Part shown: positions 5,382-10,567 of the stretch, piece by piece
How the letters are laid out: every line of letters starts with the position of its first letter
Numbering within the stretch: the stretch's first letter is position 1
DNA from: JBBSDV01 sp038240335
GTDB taxonomy: Bacteria; Chloroflexota; Dehalococcoidia; DSTF01; JACRBR01
Assembly: GCA_038240335.1 (NCBI GenBank)
Contig: JBBSDV010000113.1
Span: 1-10,567, forward strand
DNA length: 10,567 bases
Direction: 5' to 3'
Notes under the pieces: model-generated
Told to the model about the DNA's origin: nothing
Database searches by the model: none
What the model saw: only the letters and a program-made list of their open reading frames with translations
Position numbers and translations under genes: made by a program

Positions 5382-5522
5382 GGTCAGAGGTGAGAGGTTA
5401 GAAGTCGGATCCGCATCGCGGACATCACGTGAAGGAGATCATGGCGAGTCACCAAGTGGCAACGAGTTCGAGACAATGGTCGATCGGGGATACCCGACCT
5501 CCGACTCCTGACCTCCCACTGC
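5382..5522. repeat. Opposed heptamer arms in front of nuoL
   Basis: The left arm has GGTCAGA, GGTGAGA, GGTTAGA and AGTCGGA in phase (5382-5409). The right arm has CGACCTC, CGACTCC, TGACCTC and CCACTGC in phase (5495-5522). The arms are of opposite-strand type, four units facing four, so the RNA could fold as an imperfect stem over an 85-base loop. A small perfect hairpin, TCCGC-ATC-GCGGA, lies at 5410-5422 just inside the left arm. Confidence 0.7.
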
Positions 5523-5539
5523 CCGAAGGCGAAGCTTAG
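5441..5539 (+). CDS. Possible 32-aa leader peptide coupled to nuoL
   Basis: An ATG at 5441 follows AAGGAG (5432-5437), though only three bases separate them, which is shorter than usual. The 32-codon frame ends at TAG 5537-5539, overlapping the nuoL GTG by one base (TAGTG). The peptide is hydrophilic. Its C-terminal part, rich in Pro, is encoded by the right heptamer arm, so the protein itself resembles no family. Its value, if any, is probably to deliver ribosomes to the nuoL start, which has only a weak site of its own (GAAGG, about ten bases away). It could equally be a chance frame. Confidence 0.3.
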   Translation: MASHQVATSSRQWSIGDTRPPTPDLPLPEGEA

Positions 5540-7524
5540 TGCTACTACCGACCATCCCCGAGGGCGCCGTATGGGCGATCTTCCTGCTGCCGGTAGCATC
5601 GCTTCTTACGATCACGTTCGTGACGAAGCCGTTCCCGAGGCTCTCGGGCTACGTGACGATCGCGGCGATCGGCACAGCGTTCCTGCTGGCGCTCTGGACA
5701 CTTGACAGCGTCATCGATAGCGACGGACATGCGCTCGCGTTCGGCACGTACCACTGGCTGACGATCGACACGAGCAATTCCGTCTTGCAGCAGATCGGCG
5801 GCCCGAGCCTGCAGATCGACCTGGCGCTGCGCATCGACGGCCTCAGCGCGATCATGCTGGTCGTCGTCACGTCGATCTCGCTGCTCGTGCAGTTCTACTC
5901 GCAGGGCTACATGGAGGGCGACACCGGCTACTCGCGCTACTACATGTGGATGTCGCTCTTCACCGCCGCCATGCTCGGTCTGCTGATGGTCGATAGCATC
6001 ATCCTCGTCTACGTCTTCTGGGAACTCGTCGGCCTCGGCTCGTACCTGCTGATCGGCTTCTGGTTCCACAAGAAGGAAGCGGCCGATGCGGCCAAGAAGG
6101 CGTTCCTGACCACTCGCCTCGGTGATATCGGCTTCCTCCTCGGCATCCTGCTGATCTGGTCGAAGACGAACACCTTCAACATCCCGCTGCTCCAGGAAAT
6201 GGCGCAGAGCCACCAGATCACCGACGGCGTAATCACGCTCTTCGCCCTCGGCATCTTCGCCGGCGCGGTCGGCAAGTCGGCGCAGTTCCCGCTGCACGTC
6301 TGGCTCCCCGACGCGATGGAGGGTCCGACGCCGGTCTCGGCGCTGATCCACGCGGCGACGATGGTCGCCGCCGGCGTCTATCTCGTCGCGCGGATGTACC
6401 CGATCTTCCAGATGTCGGAGGAGGCCCTGAAGACGGTCGCCTACATCGGCGGCTTCACGGCCATCTTCGCGGCGTCGATCGCGCTGGTCATGACGGACAT
6501 CAAACGCGTGCTGGCCTGGTCAACGATCAGCCAGCTCGGCTACATGATGCTCGCGCTCGGCGTCGGCGGCTATGTCGCGGCGATCTTTCACCTGTTCACG
6601 CATGCGTTCTTCAAGGCGCTGCTCTTCCTCGGCTCCGGCTCCGTCAATCACGCGACGGGCACGTTCGACATGCGGAAGATGGGTGGCCTGAAGAAGTTCA
6701 TGCCGGTCACCTACATCACGTTCATGATCGGATCGCTCAGCCTCGCCGGCGTTGTCCCCTTCGGCGGCTTCTGGTCGAAGGACGAGATCCTCGGCGCGGC
6801 CTATCCAGACGACAAGCTGCTGTTCGCCGTCGCGATGGCCGTCGTTTTCATGACGGCGTTCTATACCTTCCGCGCCATCTTCCTCACCTTCGAGGGCGAG
6901 TACCGCGGCGGCGAGCCGGCAGCGCACGGCGGGGCGGAGGAAGCGCACAACGCGCATCCCTCGAAGCCGCACGAATCGCCGCTGACCATGGCGCTGCCGC
7001 TGCTGATCCTCGCCGTTCCGGCGACCCTCGCCGGGTTCGTGAACTTCCCGACGCACGGCACGGAGGCGCTCGCCCACCTGCTCGAAGGCGCGCTGCCGGA
7101 GTCGTCCGAAGCGGCGCTGGCGCACGAGAGCTTCAATTGGGGCATCGCGATCGCATCGACGGTGCTCGCGCTCGCCGGCATCGGGCTCGCCTATGCGATC
7201 TATCAGGCGAAAGCGATATCGGCGCAATCGCTCCAGCGTATGTGGGGGCCGCTACACACGCTCGTCGCCCGCAAGTACTACATGGACGACCTGTACGAGG
7301 GCGTCGTCGTCCGCGAGGGGCTGTACAACATCACGACGCGCGCGGCGCAGTGGGTCGACACGAACATCATCGACGGCGCCGTCAACGGCGCCGCGAACGT
7401 CACGCGGCGCGCCGGCGACGGCTTGCGCTGGGTGCAGTCCGGCTCCGTGCAGGCGTACGGGACCGTTGGCTTCGCCGGCCTCATCGTCACATCCTTCATC
7501 ATGCTCGTGTTGCTGGAGCGATAG
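5539..7524 (+). CDS. nuoL: NADH-quinone oxidoreductase subunit L
   Basis: NuoL (ND5 homologue) is the distal antiporter-like proton pump of complex I and carries the long lateral helix. The 661-aa product has about 16 membrane helices. Key residues are Glu162 in VFWELVGLGSYL (matches the transmembrane-5 glutamate), Lys246 in GKSAQFPLHVWLPDAMEGPT, and His271 in ALIHAATMVAAGVYL. Lys359 lies in HAFFKALLFL, and Lys414 in GFWSKDEIL. A His-rich loop follows at about 463-478. The lateral helix region begins near YYMDDLYEGVVVREGLYN (580-597), and the last membrane anchor is near 643-659. The GTG start at 5539 fits the family start and overlaps the leader stop. The downstream gap to nuoM is 194 bases of heptamers. 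Confidence 0.96.
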   Translation: MLLPTIPEGAVWAIFLLPVASLLTITFVTKPFPRLSGYVTIAAIGTAFLLALWTLDSVIDSDGHALAFGTYHWLTIDTSNSVLQQIGGPSLQIDLALRIDGLSAIMLVVVTSISLLVQFYSQGYMEGDTGYSRYYMWMSLFTAAMLGLLMVDSIILVYVFWELVGLGSYLLIGFWFHKKEAADAAKKAFLTTRLGDIGFLLGILLIWSKTNTFNIPLLQEMAQSHQITDGVITLFALGIFAGAVGKSAQFPLHVWLPDAMEGPTPVSALIHAATMVAAGVYLVARMYPIFQMSEEALKTVAYIGGFTAIFAASIALVMTDIKRVLAWSTISQLGYMMLALGVGGYVAAIFHLFTHAFFKALLFLGSGSVNHATGTFDMRKMGGLKKFMPVTYITFMIGSLSLAGVVPFGGFWSKDEILGAAYPDDKLLFAVAMAVVFMTAFYTFRAIFLTFEGEYRGGEPAAHGGAEEAHNAHPSKPHESPLTMALPLLILAVPATLAGFVNFPTHGTEALAHLLEGALPESSEAALAHESFNWGIAIASTVLALAGIGLAYAIYQAKAISAQSLQRMWGPLHTLVARKYYMDDLYEGVVVREGLYNITTRAAQWVDTNIIDGAVNGAANVTRRAGDGLRWVQSGSVQAYGTVGFAGLIVTSFIMLVLLER

Positions 7525-7527
7525 GGA

Positions 7528-7604
7528 ATGGGCTGTGAGAGGTGGGAGATGAGAAGTGAGGGGACCCGGTTGGGCGTTGAGAGGTGGGAGATGAGAGGTG
7601 GGGC
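7528..7604. repeat. Left heptamer arm, eleven units in phase
   Basis: Units include ATGGGCT, GTGAGAG, GTGGGAG, ATGAGAA and GTGAGGG (7528-7562), then GACCCGG. TTGGGCG, TTGAGAG, GTGGGAG, ATGAGAG and GTGGGGC follow (7570-7604). The two five-unit blocks are near-copies 42 bp (six units) apart, so the phase is kept across the diverged unit. Purine-rich on the plus strand. Confidence 0.85.
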
Positions 7605-7629
7605 TCGGCGCGAGTATCTGCTCGCCCGA
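7605..7629. repeat. Apical stem-loop between the two arms
   Basis: TCGG plus GCGAG (with C7609 bulged) pairs with CTCGC plus CCGA, giving a nine-bp stem with a six-base loop, TATCTG (7615-7620). It lies at the centre between the opposed heptamer arms, as the tip of a long imperfect hairpin would. Confidence 0.65.
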
Positions 7630-7700
7630 TCTCCCATCTCTCAACTCTCCGCGCCTCAACAAAGCGCCCCATCTCCCGCCTCTCACCTCCAGCCGCCCAT
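7624..7700. repeat. Right heptamer arm, eleven units in phase, opposed to the left arm
   Basis: Units include GCCCGAT, CTCCCAT, CTCTCAA and CTCTCCG, then two or three diverged ones. GCCCCAT, CTCCCGC, CTCTCAC, CTCCAGC and CGCCCAT follow, all in one register. These are complement-strand versions of the left-arm units (CTCTCAA against TTGAGAG, CTCCCAT against ATGGGAG). The outermost units also match: CGCCCAT (7694-7700) against ATGGGCT (7528-7534). The arm ends at the mini-frame ATG 7699. Confidence 0.85.
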
Positions 7701-7718
7701 GCAAGCGAAGGCGCGCCA

Positions 7719-9217
<1,499 letters not shown>

Positions 9218-9218
<1 letters not shown>

Positions 9219-10567
9219 TGCTGCAGGATCTCGACCGCCTTGGCCCGATACTCGCGGTGCTCGTCACCGCCGGCCTCGTCCTGATCGCCGACCTGATGAC
9301 GTCGAAGAGCCAGAAGAAGCTGCTCGCCGGGCTCGCCGTCGCGGGCCTGACGGCGTCCGTAATCTGGCTCATCGTGCTGATCCTGCGCGAGCGTCAGGCG
9401 TCGTTCTACAGCGACACGATGGCGCTCGATAACTTCAGCATCTTCTTCATGTTCCTGTTCGCCGCCGTCTCCGCGGCCGTCATTCTCGCGTCGCTCGACT
9501 ACACCGAACGCTTCGGCGAGCGCGAGGGCGAGTTCTTCGCGCTGATCCTGATCGCCACCGCCGGCATGATGCTTCTGTCGGGCGCGCGCGATCTGGTCAC
9601 CATCTTCGTCTCGCTCGAACTGACCAGCATCACTCAGTTCATCCTCGCCGGATTCCGGCGCGATGACCGGGGCAGCGAGGCGGCACTGAAGTACCTCCTG
9701 CTCGGAGCGGTGTCATCGGCCGTCGTGCTCTACGGCATGGCGTTCCTGTTCGGCATCGCCGGCACGACGCGCCTCGTCAGCACCGATGGCTCCGTGAGCA
9801 TCGCCAGTACGATCGCCAACGGCGATACGGGCATTCGCTCGGCGCTGATCGTTAGCATGGTGTTTCTCGCTGCCGGCTTCGGCTTCAAGATGGCGATCGT
9901 GCCGTTCCAGATGTGGACGCCGGACGTCTATCAGGGCGCGTCGACGCCGGTCGCGGCGTTCCTCTCCGTCGGCAGCAAGGCGGCGGCGTTCGCCGTCGTC
10001 CTGCGCATCTTCTTCGAAGGATTCGGCGCCCACACGTTCGTCGGCGACGACTGGAAGCATCTCTTCGCAGTCCTCGCCGCGATCACGATGACGGTCGGCA
10101 ACATCATGGCGATCCGCCAGACGAACATTCGCCGCATGTTCGGCTACAGCTCGATCGCCCAGGCCGGGAATTTCCTCGTCGGCTTCGCGGCGATCTCGGC
10201 GACAACGAACGGCGACACGCAGCTCGGCGCGAGCGGCGTCGTCTTCTTTATCGCCACCTATGCCTTCACGAACCTCGGCGCCTTCTTCGCGATCATGGCG
10301 ATCTCGAACCGCACGAACAGTGACGAGATCGCCGACTATGCCGGCAGGGGGCGGCGCGCGCCGCTGCCGGCGTTCGTGCTGCTGTTCTGTCTCTTGTCGC
10401 TCACGGGGCTGCCGCCCACGGCCGGTTTTATCGCCAAGATCTACATCTTCAATGCAGCGATCCAGGCGCACCTCGTCTGGCTCGTCGTCATCGCGGTGCT
10501 CAACACGACGATTTCGGCCTTCTACTACCTCGGCGTCGCGCGCCAGCTCTACAGCGGCACCGCCGAC
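9218..10567 (+). CDS. nuoN: NADH-quinone oxidoreductase subunit N (3' end outside the window)
   Basis: NuoN (ND2 homologue) is the antiporter-like pump closest to the quinone module. The frame is open for 450 codons from the ATG at 9218-9220 to the window end, where it is cut in the middle of the gene. About 30-50 residues are missing by comparison with the usual 480-500. Visible motifs are SLELTSITQFILAGF with Glu134 (the transmembrane-5 glutamate), LKYLLLGAVSSAVVLYG, and Lys224 in GFKMAIVPFQMWTPDVYQGA. STPVAAFLSVGSKAAAFA follows with Lys254, then RRMFGYSSIAQAG and TGLPPTAGFIAKIYIF. No frameshift or internal stop is present. Coupled to nuoM by a one-base overlap; AAGG at 9204-9207 is the likely ribosome binding site. 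Confidence 0.95.

Noticed and set aside
5134..5511. 125-codon frame overlapping the small gene
   Set aside because: It is in another phase over the DUF2007-like gene and reads into the repeats. The product is Arg-rich without a recognisable domain.
7584..7718. Upstream extension of nuoM by 45 residues
   Set aside because: The extension is encoded by the repeat arms. The ATG at 7719 has a suitable ribosome binding site and the expected hydrophobic N-terminus.

Overview
The window is GC-rich bacterial DNA with strongly G/C-biased third codon positions. It carries most of a respiratory complex I (NADH:quinone oxidoreductase, nuo) operon on the plus strand. Protein style (NuoD with an in-frame VFRM after HPSTHG, NuoH with NRTPAD, a small DUF2007-like gene inside the cluster) and the repeat-filled gaps suggest an uncultured Chloroflexota-type lineage. 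That placement is impression only, about 0.4 to 0.5 confidence; Acidobacteriota or a related phylum is possible.

Layout: 1-73 is the start of a minus-strand gene for a protein with an N-terminal signal/anchor segment. Positions 74-468 are a divergent intergenic region with heptamer repeats, a 13-bp palindrome and a possible promoter. Then come nuoA (469-840), nuoC (840-1391), a repeat-bearing gap, nuoD (1476-2582), nuoH (2579-3898), a 7-codon mini-frame, nuoJ (3915-4448) and nuoK (4441-4776). A 403-bp gap follows with heptamer repeats, dyads and a terminator-like hairpin. Next are a 63-aa DUF2007-like gene (5180-5371), a repeat-flanked leader with a 32-codon frame, nuoL (5539-7524), a 194-bp gap built almost wholly of heptamers in two opposed arms, nuoM (7719-9218) and nuoN (9218 to the window end, incomplete).

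How they work together: NuoA, H, J, K, L, M and N form the proton-pumping membrane arm. NuoC and NuoD form the quinone-site side of the connecting module. All nine subunits here are ones that carry no iron-sulphur cluster or flavin. The cofactor subunits NuoB, E, F, G and I are absent. The places where nuoB (between A and C) and nuoI (between H and J) normally lie are closed by overlapping or near-overlapping junctions. B and I must be encoded elsewhere for the complex to work. NuoEFG may be elsewhere, downstream, or absent, as in 11-subunit complexes.

The least ordinary feature is a family of degenerate 7-bp repeats kept in phase. It occupies the nuoA upstream region and the gaps nuoC-nuoD, nuoK-small gene, small gene-nuoL and nuoL-nuoM. 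In three gaps the arrays face each other and could fold as imperfect stems in RNA.
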